Source of the DNA: Zoogloea oleivorans
GTDB lineage: Bacteria; Pseudomonadota; Gammaproteobacteria; Burkholderiales; Rhodocyclaceae
Length of the DNA stretch: 64,000 nt
Assembly (NCBI RefSeq): GCF_008107625.1
Contig: NZ_SDKK01000004.1
Span: 215,582-279,581 of the forward strand
Direction: 5' to 3'
Part shown: positions 43,709-54,173 of the stretch, piece after piece
Numbering within the stretch: the stretch's first letter is position 1
How the letters are laid out: every line of letters begins with the position of its first letter
The notes under the pieces: model-generated
What the model saw: only the letters and a program-made list of their open reading frames with translations
Told to the model about the DNA's origin: nothing
Database searches by the model: none
Program-made: the position numbers and the translations under genes

Positions 43709-44875
43709 TCATGGCGGAGCGCGAATCGGCTGTCGACGCATCACGATCTCGACGATCAGCATGGCGCCACCGCAGCAACGACAAACGAAGGTCGACGATG
43801 GCGTGACGGCGCTTGCGTTGTCGGCCGGTTCGGGTCGAGGCACATCGAGCAAGGCACGCGCCGTGGTCAAATTCTGCTGTCGCCCGGCATTGGCCAGCAG
43901 GCCGTAGTGACGGATGCGGTGGAAACCCGTTGGCAACACATGCAGCAGGAAGCGCCGCATGAACTCGTCGGCGGCGAGCGTCATCGTCTTGTGGCGGGTA
44001 GGTCCCTTGGCCCGGTAGTCCTTCCAGCGGAAGGACACGCCATTCTCATCCATCGCCACCAATCGCCGGTTTGAGATGGCCACCCGGTGGGTGTAGCGGG
44101 AGAGGTAGGCCAATACGGCCTCGGGACCGGCGAACGGACGCTTGGCATACACCACCCACTCGCACCCACGCAGCGGCACCAACCACCTGCCGAACGCGCC
44201 GGCATCGGCCAGGGGCGCGTACTCGCCGAAGAATTGCAGCCGGCCGGCGCGATAGAGCTTCTCGAGTTCCTCGATGAAGCGCCGACGGAACAAGCGCGAC
44301 AGCACGCGCACCGGCAGGAAGAACCCGCGCCGGCAAGCGACCCAGCGTTGCCCATCTGGAGAAACACCACCGCCGGGGACGATGCCATGCACGTGGGGAT
44401 GATGCGTCAATGCCGAACCCCAAGTGTGCAGTACCAAGGTGGCGCCGATCTGGGCGCCGAGATGTTTCGGATCGGCGGCGATGGTCGTCAGTGTTTCCGC
44501 TGCGAGGTCGAACAACAGCCGGTAGATCACGGCCTTGTTGGTGTAGGCGATGGCGCTGATGGGTTCGGGCAGCGTGAAGACGACGTGGTAGTACTCGACG
44601 GGCAGCAGATCCGCTTGTCGGGCCTCGAGCCAGCGCTGGGCGGCACGCGCCTGGCACTTCGGGCAATGTCGATTGCGGCAGGAGTTGTAGCTGATCTCCT
44701 CATGCCCGCAGGCATTGCAACGCAATGCGTGTCCGCCCAGCGCCGCGGTACGGCACTGTTCGATGGCCGACATGACCTTGAGCTGACCGAGGCTCAGGTG
44801 GCCTGACTGCTTTGCTCGCCACGCGGGGCCATGGGTGCGGAAGATGTCGGCGACCTCCAGGGCAGGCCGCTCCAT
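43709..44875 (-). CDS. IS91-family transposase
   Basis: The 388-aa product has the N-terminal zinc-binding region (LRCNACGHEEISYNSCRNRHC, then PKCQ), the HUH metal motif in THHPHVHGIVPGG, and the catalytic Tyr region AYLSRYTHRVAISNRRL. A Cys-rich end (FVCRCCGGAML) follows. It matches the family length. It initiates rolling-circle transposition by nicking single-strand DNA. Its ATG lies seven bases after the stop of the recombinase gene, in one operon. Confidence 0.94.
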   Translation of the reverse strand: MERPALEVADIFRTHGPAWRAKQSGHLSLGQLKVMSAIEQCRTAALGGHALRCNACGHEEISYNSCRNRHCPKCQARAAQRWLEARQADLLPVEYYHVVFTLPEPISAIAYTNKAVIYRLLFDLAAETLTTIAADPKHLGAQIGATLVLHTWGSALTHHPHVHGIVPGGGVSPDGQRWVACRRGFFLPVRVLSRLFRRRFIEELEKLYRAGRLQFFGEYAPLADAGAFGRWLVPLRGCEWVVYAKRPFAGPEAVLAYLSRYTHRVAISNRRLVAMDENGVSFRWKDYRAKGPTRHKTMTLAADEFMRRFLLHVLPTGFHRIRHYGLLANAGRQQNLTTARALLDVPRPEPADNASAVTPSSTFVCRCCGGAMLIVEIVMRRQPIRAPP

Positions 44876-44882
44876 GGCGGCG

Positions 44883-45758
44883 CTACGGGGAGTTCAGCCT
44901 CTCCAACGGACTGACGACCTCGCGCAGGATGTCGGTGGCGACCTGGGCATACAGGGCGGTGGTTTCCAGCTTCTTGTGCCCGAGCAGGACCTGGATCAGG
45001 CGGATGTCGACCTTCTGCTCCAGCAGGTGGGTGGCAAAGGCATGGCGCAGCGAGTGCATCGATACCCGCTTCCCGATACCGGCTTCGTCGGCGGCTGCGT
45101 GGATGGCGCGGTCGAGTTGCCGGGCGCTGAGGTGCCGGACCGGATCCTGGCCAGGGAACAGCCAGCCGCCATCGAGCATCCTGCCTTGCGCGCGGGCCAC
45201 CCGCCACCAGACGCGCAGCCGTTCCAGCAGCAACGGCGAGAGCATCGCATAACGATCCTTCTGGCCCTTGCCTTGTTCAACCCGCAGCGTCATGCGCTGG
45301 CTGTCGATGTCGGTGACCTTCAGTGACACGACTTCGCTGATCCGCAGGCCCGTCGCATAAGCCAGTGCCAGGGCAGTTTGGTGCTTCAGGTTGCCGGCCG
45401 CTGCGATCAGGCGCTTCACCTCGTCCGGGCTCAGGATCACGGGTAACTTGCGCGGCAGATGCACCGGCTGCATCTTGGCCATCAGTTCGGGACGGTCGAG
45501 TGTGACGGAGAAGAAGAACTTCAAGCCGCAAATTGCTGCGTTGAGCGACGTGGGGGACGCCCCATGATCAACGAGGTGCAGCTGGTAGTTCCGCAGATCC
45601 TCGACGGTTGCGGTATCGGGGGTGTGCCCAAGATACTTCGCGAAGTAGCGCACAGCGCGCACGTACCCGTCTTGGGTTCTGTCGCCCAGCTTACGCATCC
45701 GCATGTCCTCGATCATGCGCTGGCGCAATGGGCTGATGGTGTGTGTGGAGGCGGTCAT
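44883..45758 (-). CDS. Tyrosine recombinase of the IS91-like element
   Basis: The 291-aa product is XerC/D-like: a SAM-like N-terminal domain (MIEDMRMRKLGDRTQDGYVR, YAKYLGH-like region), then Arg in AYATGLRISEVVSL, the basic strand RVEQGKGQKDRY, MHSLRHAFATHLLEQ and LLGHKKLETTALYAQV with the Tyr nucleophile. It is nearly identical to the copy at 61617-62492 (a few substitutions). Such recombinases accompany a subset of IS91-like elements, perhaps resolving cointegrates or circular forms. Confidence 0.93.
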   Translation of the reverse strand: MTASTHTISPLRQRMIEDMRMRKLGDRTQDGYVRAVRYFAKYLGHTPDTATVEDLRNYQLHLVDHGASPTSLNAAICGLKFFFSVTLDRPELMAKMQPVHLPRKLPVILSPDEVKRLIAAAGNLKHQTALALAYATGLRISEVVSLKVTDIDSQRMTLRVEQGKGQKDRYAMLSPLLLERLRVWWRVARAQGRMLDGGWLFPGQDPVRHLSARQLDRAIHAAADEAGIGKRVSMHSLRHAFATHLLEQKVDIRLIQVLLGHKKLETTALYAQVATDILREVVSPLERLNSP

Positions 45759-45876
45759 GGCTGCAACTCCTTGAGAACGAGGCGGAGTGCCTCAGTTCTC
45801 AAGGTAGGAAACCGCGCGCTTCTGTCAGTGACCACCGCGCGGAATCGGAGGGCTACCGCGAGAGCGGTTTAGTCCA

Positions 45877-46273
45877 CGGCCGAACAACTGTCCTAGGCGA
45901 CGGGCCGTTGCTCGGCCATTGCAGCCGGTCGGCTGATGAGCGGGAATAGGCCGCAATCTGTCGGTCACCGGCCATTCAGCCGCCGATGACCTTCAATGAC
46001 CGTTCTCAGCCTCAGGCTACAGCCGGGTACTTACCCAATCCCGACGTTCGTCCGTTCTGCTGTCAGTGGCTGGAAACTGAGAGCGGTCACTCCGGGCAAC
46101 TGGTCACTGGAAGCCTTTATCCTAAACTGACGGCTCGTCTGCATCCCTGGAGTGACTGCTAAGCAGCGAAATGTACCGATTCCTCCAGCAACGCAAATAC
46201 TGGATGGGTCACACACCAGCCGTTCGGAAAATACACTCCCTTCGTGTGGCATTCAGTCCAGCAAAGAATCGGC
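45877..46273. other. Gene-free stretch between IS91-like element and helicase gene
   Basis: About 400 bases without a supported gene. The first part has short palindromes around GGCCGTTGCTCGGCC, possibly part of the element end. The rest is non-coding DNA downstream of the helicase-nuclease gene. Confidence 0.5.
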
Positions 46274-48793
46274 CTACTTGAGATTCCTCAGCTTCTTTGT
46301 CGTCTGGGTCAGCAGTGTCTGCACATCAAGGCCGTGCTGGTTGACGAGCATCTGGAGATGGGGAATTGAGAGGTCGCGAAAATTCAGAGACTCGAAGCTC
46401 TTGAAAAAGTCGCGCACACGCTTGACGAACTGCCTCAGTTCCTGTTCACGCATCGCCTCGACATCGTGGGTGAACGATGCTGCGCTCGCGACCGTGTGGG
46501 TTGGGTGGATGAGGATGCGCTTCACCTGCATGCCTGAGTAGTGCTTGGAGAACCAAGCGCTGGACCGGTTCATCTGTTCCGCCTCACGCTTGTTGATCTC
46601 CGAGCGAGTGATCTCGACCTCGTCCTTGCACTCCCAGAGAATGTATTGCGAGTCATCCAGAGCCCAGAGGTTGTCCGGCCCCTCCTTCCATTCCTTGTCA
46701 GGCCGCTCACCCGCAAAGCCGATGCCCCGGCTGATCTCGTCGAGGGCTTGTTCGAACTTGTCCGCCTTGACTCCGAAAGCCAGCCGGCCAAGGATTTCCG
46801 AGACGGCAATGTCCAACTGCTCATAGTTGTCGAACTTGCTGACCCAGGCGGCGATGCGTTCGATGCGACCTTGGCTCACGACCGTTAGCTTAGCGACGGT
46901 GACGCCCTCTGGCGGCTTCAGCAGCAGACGGTTGGCCTTGTGGGCGGCGAGCTGCAGGCGGCGGGATTCGGTACGGTTGCCTCGGTACTGGTAGCGGGCG
47001 ATCTCTTGCAGATACCAGCCCTGGTCCTGCTTGTCGACCTGCTTGTTGTCTAGAGCCTTCTGCAGCATCTCGGCCGCACCGGCGTAGTTGCCGTCGAGAT
47101 AGGTCTGCTCCGCCGCCAGCTCCGCCGCGTACATGCGCAGCACCTTCTCGTTGGCGCCGGACGGCCTGACCTTATCCATTTGCTCGACGTAGAAGGCTTT
47201 CCAGTCCTCATCGCGGCTGAGGCACTGGCGAACCAGTGCTTGGAAGGCTACGGACGGCGTGTCGCCGCTTTCGATGTCCTGCTTAGCCATTTCGGCGATC
47301 TCGAGGCCGATCTCGATCTGCCTCGAGATCTGCGACGAAAGAAAAATTCGCGACGCCTTATCGCGAACGAGTCGCGTCAGGTCGGCACCGATGATGATGA
47401 CCACCGAATAGTCCTTCTCGCCACGCACGCTGCGGCCCATGCCCTGTTCAACCGTGCGCACCGTACGCATCAGCGTGGCCACACTGTCAGGTCGGCAAGC
47501 CTCTTCGTAGAGATCGACCAAGCTTTCTGAATACGGCTTGCCGTCGAAGATCAGGATGCGGCAGGTATCGTCAGGCAAATCGATCCCGTCGTAGCGGTTG
47601 ACGAGGACGACGGTTTTTTCGTATTCACCATCGCGTAGGCCCTCGATGACCGCGCTCACGGAGTCCTTGTCCGAGACCGTGGCACCATATGATTGCCAGT
47701 CTTTAACTCTGGCGAACGCCGTCGCCAGCGCGACCACGCCAAACTGGCGCTTGGGCTTAGGGGCAGCGTATCCCTTCACTATCCGCTCGCGGTTCAACTC
47801 TTCGTGGATCAGCGAGGGGAGCAGGACCATCTTCTCGCCCGACCAGCTTTCCTTGGCGTACGTCAGGGGGTGAAGGATAGTTTCCGGTTTAAGTTGCAGT
47901 CCTTTGATGAGGAAGGCGTCGTCTGTCACCGTGGCAGACATGAAGATGCGATGCGCTGCATTAGAGTAGCTGCCGAAGGCCATCAGGGGCGGAATTCGCG
48001 GCTCGATCTCGATGGCCACGCCGGATACGACGCATTGGCAGAATTCCAAGATATCCTTGAGCAATGGCCAGGCGAATTTGACCGACTTACGCTCTGTGTG
48101 CGCGGCGAGGATGTTGGCAACATCGGACGCGCGCTCGATCCAGGCCCAGTAGGGCACCTGGAGAAGCGCGTCGCGCTTGCCGTTGCTGACATCCGCATAG
48201 GTGCCGATGCCTTGTTGTTCCAGGTCACTGGCGAACAGCGCCTTGATGGCGTCGTAGGCGGGTTCATCCTTCGGTATGCGAATCCGGCAGGCCTCGCGAA
48301 TCGTGTCGGCGCAGGCGTGCGCGTCGTCCATGAGCATCGTGCCCACGCGAATGGACTTGTGATGCAACCCAAACTTGGTGAGGCCGTTGAACAGCTTCTG
48401 GACGGACGTGACCAGAATCTTGTCGCTGTTCAAGAACTCATCGGGCAGCTCGTTGTTGGCTTGGCAGGTGCCAATGCCGAATTGCTTGGCCTGCTCGATC
48501 GTTTGCTCGATCAGGAAATTGTCCGGACACAGGTACAGGGCCGGGCCTTTTCCGCTGTTGAGCTGGGATTGCAGCATCAGTAGTCCAATCAGCGTCTTGC
48601 CCTGCCCCGTGTGCAACTTGACGATCACGTCTCGCTGCTCGCGATGGCATGCTAACCAATCCTGTAGCACCGAGGCCTGCGCGGGACGCAAGGGTCCCTT
48701 GTCGTGCGCACGGTCCAGAGTGTCGTACAGCTTGACCGGATCGGTCGGGCGTTCAGTTTTCTTGCCTGTCAGACGCTTTTTGAAGTCAACCAA
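46274..48793 (-). CDS. XPD/DinG-like helicase fused to PD-(D/E)xK nuclease
   Basis: The protein of about 839 aa opens with [10 protein letters not shown] and [19 protein letters not shown]. It has Walker [16 protein letters not shown], a DDAH box in [26 protein letters not shown], and an XPD-type motif VI region [20 protein letters not shown]. No Fe-S cysteine cluster is obvious. A TPR-like stretch follows ([20 protein letters not shown]). The C-terminal domain carries [19 protein letters not shown], which fits a PD-(D/E)xK nuclease core. The frame is open up to an ATG at 48907, but a TTG at 48793 has GGGAG six bases upstream and starts where helicase-like sequence begins. A single-gene defence function is inferred. 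Confidence 0.78.
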   Translation of the reverse strand: MVDFKKRLTGKKTERPTDPVKLYDTLDRAHDKGPLRPAQASVLQDWLACHREQRDVIVKLHTGQGKTLIGLLMLQSQLNSGKGPALYLCPDNFLIEQTIEQAKQFGIGTCQANNELPDEFLNSDKILVTSVQKLFNGLTKFGLHHKSIRVGTMLMDDAHACADTIREACRIRIPKDEPAYDAIKALFASDLEQQGIGTYADVSNGKRDALLQVPYWAWIERASDVANILAAHTERKSVKFAWPLLKDILEFCQCVVSGVAIEIEPRIPPLMAFGSYSNAAHRIFMSATVTDDAFLIKGLQLKPETILHPLTYAKESWSGEKMVLLPSLIHEELNRERIVKGYAAPKPKRQFGVVALATAFARVKDWQSYGATVSDKDSVSAVIEGLRDGEYEKTVVLVNRYDGIDLPDDTCRILIFDGKPYSESLVDLYEEACRPDSVATLMRTVRTVEQGMGRSVRGEKDYSVVIIIGADLTRLVRDKASRIFLSSQISRQIEIGLEIAEMAKQDIESGDTPSVAFQALVRQCLSRDEDWKAFYVEQMDKVRPSGANEKVLRMYAAELAAEQTYLDGNYAGAAEMLQKALDNKQVDKQDQGWYLQEIARYQYRGNRTESRRLQLAAHKANRLLLKPPEGVTVAKLTVVSQGRIERIAAWVSKFDNYEQLDIAVSEILGRLAFGVKADKFEQALDEISRGIGFAGERPDKEWKEGPDNLWALDDSQYILWECKDEVEITRSEINKREAEQMNRSSAWFSKHYSGMQVKRILIHPTHTVASAASFTHDVEAMREQELRQFVKRVRDFFKSFESLNFRDLSIPHLQMLVNQHGLDVQTLLTQTTKKLRNLK

Positions 48794-49198
48794 CTTTGTC
48801 TCCCACTCTAGATTTGTGCACGTATATTGCTCGGTCGCTTCGACTTCGATCTCGGCTCCGGTGTGTATTGGCCATCCGGCAGATTTCAAAACACAGCGGC
48901 CATTCAAAATGGCTGCTGTGTGGCTATGATAATCGTCCGCTTATGGTCGGAAGCGGCCATTTTAGCTCGTTGGCATCAACGTCTGCAAAGGCCGAGGTGC
49001 TGCCGCTGGTTCGACTGGCTCTTCCTCGGCATCTGTTGCCCGCTGCTTGATGATGAGCGACACAGACTGGCCGGTAGTCGGCTTGCCATAACGAACTTTA
49101 TCGATAGCTGATTAGTCGCACCTAAACAATCGATCCCGGTAACCATTGCTGCTACTCATGCGCAGCCAACTGAAAGATTATCCACCCGGGCCTATTCG
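48794..49198. other. Gene-free stretch
   Basis: About 400 bases with no supported gene. They separate the end of the hsd operon from the helicase-nuclease gene and presumably contain the promoter of the latter near 48800-48950, where the sequence is relatively AT-rich. Confidence 0.5.
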
Positions 49199-49915
49199 TT
49201 AATATCCCCACTCCTGATGTGCCAGCGGCAGGCTGTTCAGCACATCCCGAAAGTGTCGCCACTGCGGCATATGGGCATCCATCAAGCGAATGAATCGCTC
49301 GCTGTGATGTCGCTCCAGCAAGTGCGCAAGTTCGTGGGCAACAATGTATTCGACGCAAGCTGGCGGCTTTTTGGCGAGATCAGTATTCAGTCGGATATTT
49401 CCGGCGATGGGGTTGCAACTTCCCCACTTGGTTTTCATCTTCTGCACGAAGATCTTGTTGGCCTTTACGCCGAGCGCTTTCTCCCACTTGGCGACCAGCG
49501 CCGGAACGGCAGCCTTTAGCTGCTCGCGGTACCACGCATCAAGAACCTCCTGCTTTTTCTCAATGCTGGCCTCGGGGCGCAGTTGGAGAAGCATCGTGCT
49601 GTGCTTGAGTTCGACGCTCGGTGTGGCTTCCATCTCGATCAGCTTGAGCAGGTAGCGTTTTCCCCAGACGTAGTGACTCTCCCGGTCGAGATATTCACGT
49701 GGGGTTTCACGTTCCTGCTCGCGGAGCTTCTTTTGCTGGTTCTTGATCCATGCCAGCTTGGTGATGGCAAACACGCGGATGGTGTCGAGGTCCATGCGCA
49801 ACGGCGCGGCGATGCGCACCTTGCCCGCGGGAGGATGAACGCTCAGGTGGATGTTCTTGATGTCCTTTAGCACCACGTCGACAGCGATGTCTCCAAGATG
49901 AATCTGGGTGACCAT
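49199..49915 (-). CDS. YgjP-like (DUF45) metallopeptidase
   Basis: The 238-aa product carries the zinc motif HELAHLLERHHSERF (HExxH with a distal His) near residue 195. Before it are the family stretches MKTKWGSCNPIAGNIRLNTDL and VEYIVAHELAH, and an N-terminal beta domain (LSVHPPAGKVRIAAPLRM). YgjP/DUF45 proteins often lie in type I restriction operons. Here the ATG overlaps the hsdR stop (TGATG), making it the fourth gene of the hsd operon. It might process HsdR or another defence protein; this is inference. Confidence 0.88.
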   Translation of the reverse strand: MVTQIHLGDIAVDVVLKDIKNIHLSVHPPAGKVRIAAPLRMDLDTIRVFAITKLAWIKNQQKKLREQERETPREYLDRESHYVWGKRYLLKLIEMEATPSVELKHSTMLLQLRPEASIEKKQEVLDAWYREQLKAAVPALVAKWEKALGVKANKIFVQKMKTKWGSCNPIAGNIRLNTDLAKKPPACVEYIVAHELAHLLERHHSERFIRLMDAHMPQWRHFRDVLNSLPLAHQEWGY

Positions 49916-52900
49916 CAGTACTCCGTCTGCTGCCTGATGATGAGGAATACGCGCTCGACCTCTTCAACGCTTTGCAAAATTCCGTATAGCGCCGCCTTGA
50001 TGACGTTTTCCTTGGTCTGAACGCCACGCCAGCCATCGGGCCGGGTGTGCTTCACGGTTTCATCAATCTTGAGTGCCAGCGCCTCGTCTTGCTGGAGGTT
50101 GTTGAACAGTGCCCGCTTGCCCGGTGTATCAATGGGTTTGGGGATACCCGGGTCGAAGCCACCCTCGACCCGCTTAGCCAGTTCGGCGACCTGCTTCAGG
50201 TATTCTTCGTACTCGATAGCATTGGCCTTGCGTGCCGCGATGATTTCGTCAAGCAGCGCCGACATCTTGGCGTAGTAGGCAGGATCGTTCAGATTTTCCT
50301 TGATGATCTTGCTGCGGACGTTGTTCTCGATGGTCTCGGCGACGGCTTCCTTGTTTGCTTTGAGTCCGTTCGGCAGGCTGTTTATTGCGTTGGCAATGCC
50401 GGTTTTTACAATCAATTCCAGCAGTGGCATGTCTTCGAAGGGTGAAATCGTCCTTGGCTCGCTGGCCTCTATGTAGGTGTCGATCAGGTGGCGCATGTCG
50501 GCCTCGTAAGCCTTCAAGTCCAGCTTTTCGTCGGCGGCATTGCGAATGATCTCGCGTAGCTTCAGATAGCGGTCAATCGCCTGCTTGATGCTCAGGATGT
50601 CGGCATCGCTGTAGCCGGCTCGGCTCAGATCATCCGAGATATTGGCGTAGGCCCGCACCAAGGCCACCATCGCCTTGTAGAAGGCGGCGCGTTGCGTCTC
50701 GTGCGCCTTCAGATCTTCCGGGATTTCAGTATTGCCGCAGAAGTAGTGAATGTGCTCAAGCTCGCCCTTGGGCGGCGCCACAGGTTCGCAGAGCAAGGCC
50801 ACTGCTTCCAGCGCATTGTCCAAGCGCTCGCGGCCCTTGGTCATGCGATCTTGCAACATCACATCGGGATCGACGCCGCCGGCGCTCTTGTCAAGTTCGG
50901 ACGTATAAACGGCAATCGCGTTCTCGACCTTCTTGAACAAGTCCTTGTAATCGACGATATAGCCGAAGTCCTTGTCATCACCATCGAGGCGGTTGGTGCG
51001 GCAAATGGCTTGAAACAAGCCGTGGTCCTGCATCTTCTTGTCGATGTAGAGGTAGGTGCAACCGGGCGCATCGAAACCGGTCAGCAGTTTATCCACCACG
51101 ACCAGCAGCTTCATATTGGCTGGCTGCTCCTTGAACAGCTTCTTGGCCTGGTCCTCGTAGGTTTCAGTCTTGGACTTGCCGGGCAGCGCCTCGACGTTTT
51201 GTAGCAGGTTCGTATAGGTGTTGTAGATGAACTGCTTGTCAGTCTCGGTATTGGCGCCAGTATCTTCCAGCGTGATGTCCTGCGCCTGCGGGTTGTACGA
51301 GGTGACTACAGCGCACTTGCCCTTGAAGACGGTTTTCTGGAACAACTCAAAATACTTGCAAGCCTCGTAGATACTGGAGGCAACAAGGATGGCATTGCCA
51401 CGCTGATTGGACAGGCGCGGCTTGGTTCCAAAATCGAAAACAATGTCAGCCACCACCCGATCCATGCGCGACTTCGAGCTGAGCACGTTCTGCATCGTGC
51501 CCCACTGCTCGCGTAGTGCCGCTTTCTGCCAGTCGTTCAGCCCCTTGGTTTTGGCCTCGAACCAAGCATCTATCTTGTCGCTGGAGCCAAGTTTTTGGTC
51601 AATGTCCCGCGCCTCATAGACGAGGTCGAGCACCACCTGATCCTCAACCGCCTCGCTGAATTTGTAGGTATGGATGTAGCCGCCAAACACTTCGAGGCTG
51701 GTCTGCTTATCCTGCTTGAGCAGTGGCGTGCCGGTGAAGCCGACGAATACCGCATTGGGCATCAGCGCCTTCATCGTCCGATGCAGCTTGCCGCTTTGGG
51801 TGCGGTGGCATTCATCGACGAAAACGAACAACTCGCCAACGGTCGGGCAAGGCTGGGATTCCAGCTCCTTGATGAACAGCTCGAAGTCATCCACATTCTT
51901 CTTGCCGAACTTGTGCACCAGCGAGCAAAGCAGTCGCGGTGCCGCTTGGCCGAGATGCGTCATCAAGTCGCGACCGCTGCTGGCGCGGGTCATCGGATAA
52001 CCGGCAGCGATGAAAACGCCTTCGATCTGCTTGTCCAGTTCGTCGCGGTCAGTAACGATCACGACACGGGCATTCGGCTTGTTCTCCAGAATCCACTTGG
52101 CCAGCAGCACCATGACGATGCTCTTGCCACTGCCCTGGGTGTGCCAGATGATGCCGCCTTCGCGGCGATGGACATGCCCCTGTGCCGCTTTGATGCCGAA
52201 ATACTGGTGAACACGCGGTAGCTTCTTGATACCGCCATCGAAGAGCACGAAATCGTGCATCAACTCGATCAGCCGCGCCTTGTTGCACATCTTCAGCAGG
52301 TATTTGTCGAGTTTGAAGCGGCTGTTGTCGGCCTCGTCTTCCTTCCAGGTCAGGAAATACTTTTCGCCGGTGCCGATGGTGCCGTATTGCAGCCCTTCGG
52401 AATCACTGCCAGCAAAGACGAACTGCACTGTGCTGAAGAACCAGGCATTGAATTCAGGCTGCTGATTGGAAATGTTCTGGCGGATGCCGTTGCCGATGGA
52501 TATGCGAATGTTCTTCAGTTCCACGACGCCGATGGCGATTCCGTTGAGGTAAAGCACCAGATCAGGTCGCCGCTCGAAATTGCCGTGCAGGGTCACTTCC
52601 TCGGCAATGGCGAAATCGTTTTGCGCCGGGTCGTTCCAGTCGATCAACCAGACCGTTTCAGTGTTCTCGCCCGCCGCTGCCTGTACCTGAACGCCGTAAC
52701 GCAACAGACTGTACACGGCCTTGTTGTTGTCGTAGAGGCTGCGATTGGGGTTGCCTGCCTCGGTACGCAAACGGTCGAGGGCGCGGCTGATCTGTGTAGT
52801 GCTGTATCCGCGCTTGGTGAGGTAGGCGCTAAGCAGCGTGTCTTCGATGTTGCTGTTGTTCGGGCGGTCGGTCCAATCGCCGAGCGTGCGGAAGCCCAGC

Positions 52901-52962
52901 TCGTCACGAAACAAGCGGATGACGCGATTCTGGGTGACACGTTCTGGCTGGCCGATAGTCAT
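49915..52962 (-). CDS. hsdR: Type I restriction endonuclease subunit R
   Basis: The 1,015-aa product has the N-terminal nuclease core RRPDLVLYLNGIAIGVVELKN (Asp...Glu-x-Lys). The helicase motor follows: WHTQGSGKSIVMVLLAKWIL (Walker A), FVDECHRTQSGKLH (DECH box), AVFVGFTGTPLLKQ, and DKLLTGFDAPGCTYLYIDK with QAICRTNRLDGD (motif VI). A helical C-terminal domain completes it. It translocates DNA with HsdM2S and cleaves at a distance. The ATG overlaps hsdS by four bases. Confidence 0.96.
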   Translation of the reverse strand: MTIGQPERVTQNRVIRLFRDELGFRTLGDWTDRPNNSNIEDTLLSAYLTKRGYSTTQISRALDRLRTEAGNPNRSLYDNNKAVYSLLRYGVQVQAAAGENTETVWLIDWNDPAQNDFAIAEEVTLHGNFERRPDLVLYLNGIAIGVVELKNIRISIGNGIRQNISNQQPEFNAWFFSTVQFVFAGSDSEGLQYGTIGTGEKYFLTWKEDEADNSRFKLDKYLLKMCNKARLIELMHDFVLFDGGIKKLPRVHQYFGIKAAQGHVHRREGGIIWHTQGSGKSIVMVLLAKWILENKPNARVVIVTDRDELDKQIEGVFIAAGYPMTRASSGRDLMTHLGQAAPRLLCSLVHKFGKKNVDDFELFIKELESQPCPTVGELFVFVDECHRTQSGKLHRTMKALMPNAVFVGFTGTPLLKQDKQTSLEVFGGYIHTYKFSEAVEDQVVLDLVYEARDIDQKLGSSDKIDAWFEAKTKGLNDWQKAALREQWGTMQNVLSSKSRMDRVVADIVFDFGTKPRLSNQRGNAILVASSIYEACKYFELFQKTVFKGKCAVVTSYNPQAQDITLEDTGANTETDKQFIYNTYTNLLQNVEALPGKSKTETYEDQAKKLFKEQPANMKLLVVVDKLLTGFDAPGCTYLYIDKKMQDHGLFQAICRTNRLDGDDKDFGYIVDYKDLFKKVENAIAVYTSELDKSAGGVDPDVMLQDRMTKGRERLDNALEAVALLCEPVAPPKGELEHIHYFCGNTEIPEDLKAHETQRAAFYKAMVALVRAYANISDDLSRAGYSDADILSIKQAIDRYLKLREIIRNAADEKLDLKAYEADMRHLIDTYIEASEPRTISPFEDMPLLELIVKTGIANAINSLPNGLKANKEAVAETIENNVRSKIIKENLNDPAYYAKMSALLDEIIAARKANAIEYEEYLKQVAELAKRVEGGFDPGIPKPIDTPGKRALFNNLQQDEALALKIDETVKHTRPDGWRGVQTKENVIKAALYGILQSVEEVERVFLIIRQQTEY

Positions 52963-54173
52963 AGCAGGCGAATTTCTCCGGTGAGCAGCTTTTGCATCAT
53001 GCCTTGCTTGATTGAGCGCGATTTCTCAAGTTTTGCCTCAAGTTCGGCGAGTTCGGCATCCATGTCGGCAAGGATAGTAACAATGGCAGCTTGTTCTTTA
53101 ATTGGTGGAAGGTTGAGCTGAATTTTCTTGAGTTCAGGGAGGGAAATACCCTTTACGGTGCTACCGCTACCGAGTTCATCAATAAATTTTCCATAATACT
53201 CAAACCAGAAATAGAGATATTGTGTGTCTAACCCTGATCTTGGGAAAAGAGCCTTCAAGTCCTGGTTGATGGCAACATCGACCTCGTACACTACCGCTTT
53301 ACCAAGGGCCATCCTTGTAGAGGTAATCAGCGTTCCTTTTGGTATCAAGTGCGATGCGCTGTTACGTAAGCCTGTCTTGGTAATGGACTCCTGAGAGTAG
53401 CGTGGATTAAAAGTTGCGAAGTCCTTTACCGTCACCCACGGAATCTCGTCACCCCAGTACTGTGAATTTGCTCGGCTCGGAGTGCCACCCCCAATGAATT
53501 TTTCAATGCTGTCTCCCAATCGAGTCTGTTCCCACTCCCCGCTGAACCCCGGCAGGCGCTTTTTGCCAGTGAGCAATTCCTGCATGGTGCCTTGTTTGAG
53601 GTGGCGCTTTTTGGCGAGTAATTGCTCCAGCAATTCGATGAGGGCATCCGCATCACTCAACGCCTCGGCAATGGTTTCTTGTTCCTCGATCGATGGTAGT
53701 GGGAGCGGATACTGCCTAAGTTCCTTTAAATCGACGCCAGTCTGACCTGATGACCGTCGGGATAATTTTTCAATGAAAGCGAACAGCTTTTCCTGTTTCA
53801 AAAAATAATATGCGTAGGAGTTGTTGATTGCAGGGCAGGGCTTGGCCTTGATTAACGCAACGTTATAAGCACCATCAATTCCTCGGAGAATTTGAAAGAC
53901 TGGTGGCCCATAACGGCCAATCATAATGTCCGATTCGTTGCAAAATCGCCGTGCAAGACTCCAAGGGATGTACGTCTCGTACTTGTCAGTTTTGTAATCC
54001 CGAATTTGGATCAGCCTTACATAACCAGCCTTCCACGATTGCCGGAACACGCTTTTATCCGGTTGGGAGCCACCCTCAAAGTCAACCAGATCACCGATGG
54101 TGTGCGGTGACCAATCCGCTGGAATTACCCCCGCCTCAGTTTGCTTGTAGCCCGGTCGCAGTTGAGCACTCAT
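52959..54173 (-). CDS. hsdS: Type I restriction-modification specificity subunit S
   Basis: The 404-aa product has two target recognition domains, each followed by a conserved helical spacer: LPLPSIEEQETIAEALSDAD with HLKQGTMQELLTGKKRLPGF in the centre, and LPPIKEQAAIVTILADMDAE with SIKQGMMQKLLTGEIRL at the end. The two halves give the two parts of a bipartite recognition site, which cannot be predicted from sequence by eye. It overlaps hsdM and hsdR by four bases each. Confidence 0.95.
   Translation of the reverse strand: MSAQLRPGYKQTEAGVIPADWSPHTIGDLVDFEGGSQPDKSVFRQSWKAGYVRLIQIRDYKTDKYETYIPWSLARRFCNESDIMIGRYGPPVFQILRGIDGAYNVALIKAKPCPAINNSYAYYFLKQEKLFAFIEKLSRRSSGQTGVDLKELRQYPLPLPSIEEQETIAEALSDADALIELLEQLLAKKRHLKQGTMQELLTGKKRLPGFSGEWEQTRLGDSIEKFIGGGTPSRANSQYWGDEIPWVTVKDFATFNPRYSQESITKTGLRNSASHLIPKGTLITSTRMALGKAVVYEVDVAINQDLKALFPRSGLDTQYLYFWFEYYGKFIDELGSGSTVKGISLPELKKIQLNLPPIKEQAAIVTILADMDAELAELEAKLEKSRSIKQGMMQKLLTGEIRLL

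Larger units (their letters stand above)
43342..45876 (-). mobile_element. IS91-like element with tyrosine recombinase gene, copy 1
   Basis: A 2.5-kb rolling-circle-type element on the minus strand encoding a tyrosine recombinase and, downstream, an IS91-family HUH transposase. Boundaries come from comparison with the second copy at 61500-62608: both share the segment upstream of the recombinase up to GCGGTTTAGTCC (45876 side) and the terminal segment GGCAGACGTCAAACAAACC at 43342-43372 (minus). No terminal inverted repeats or target duplications are seen, as expected for IS91. Confidence 0.8.
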
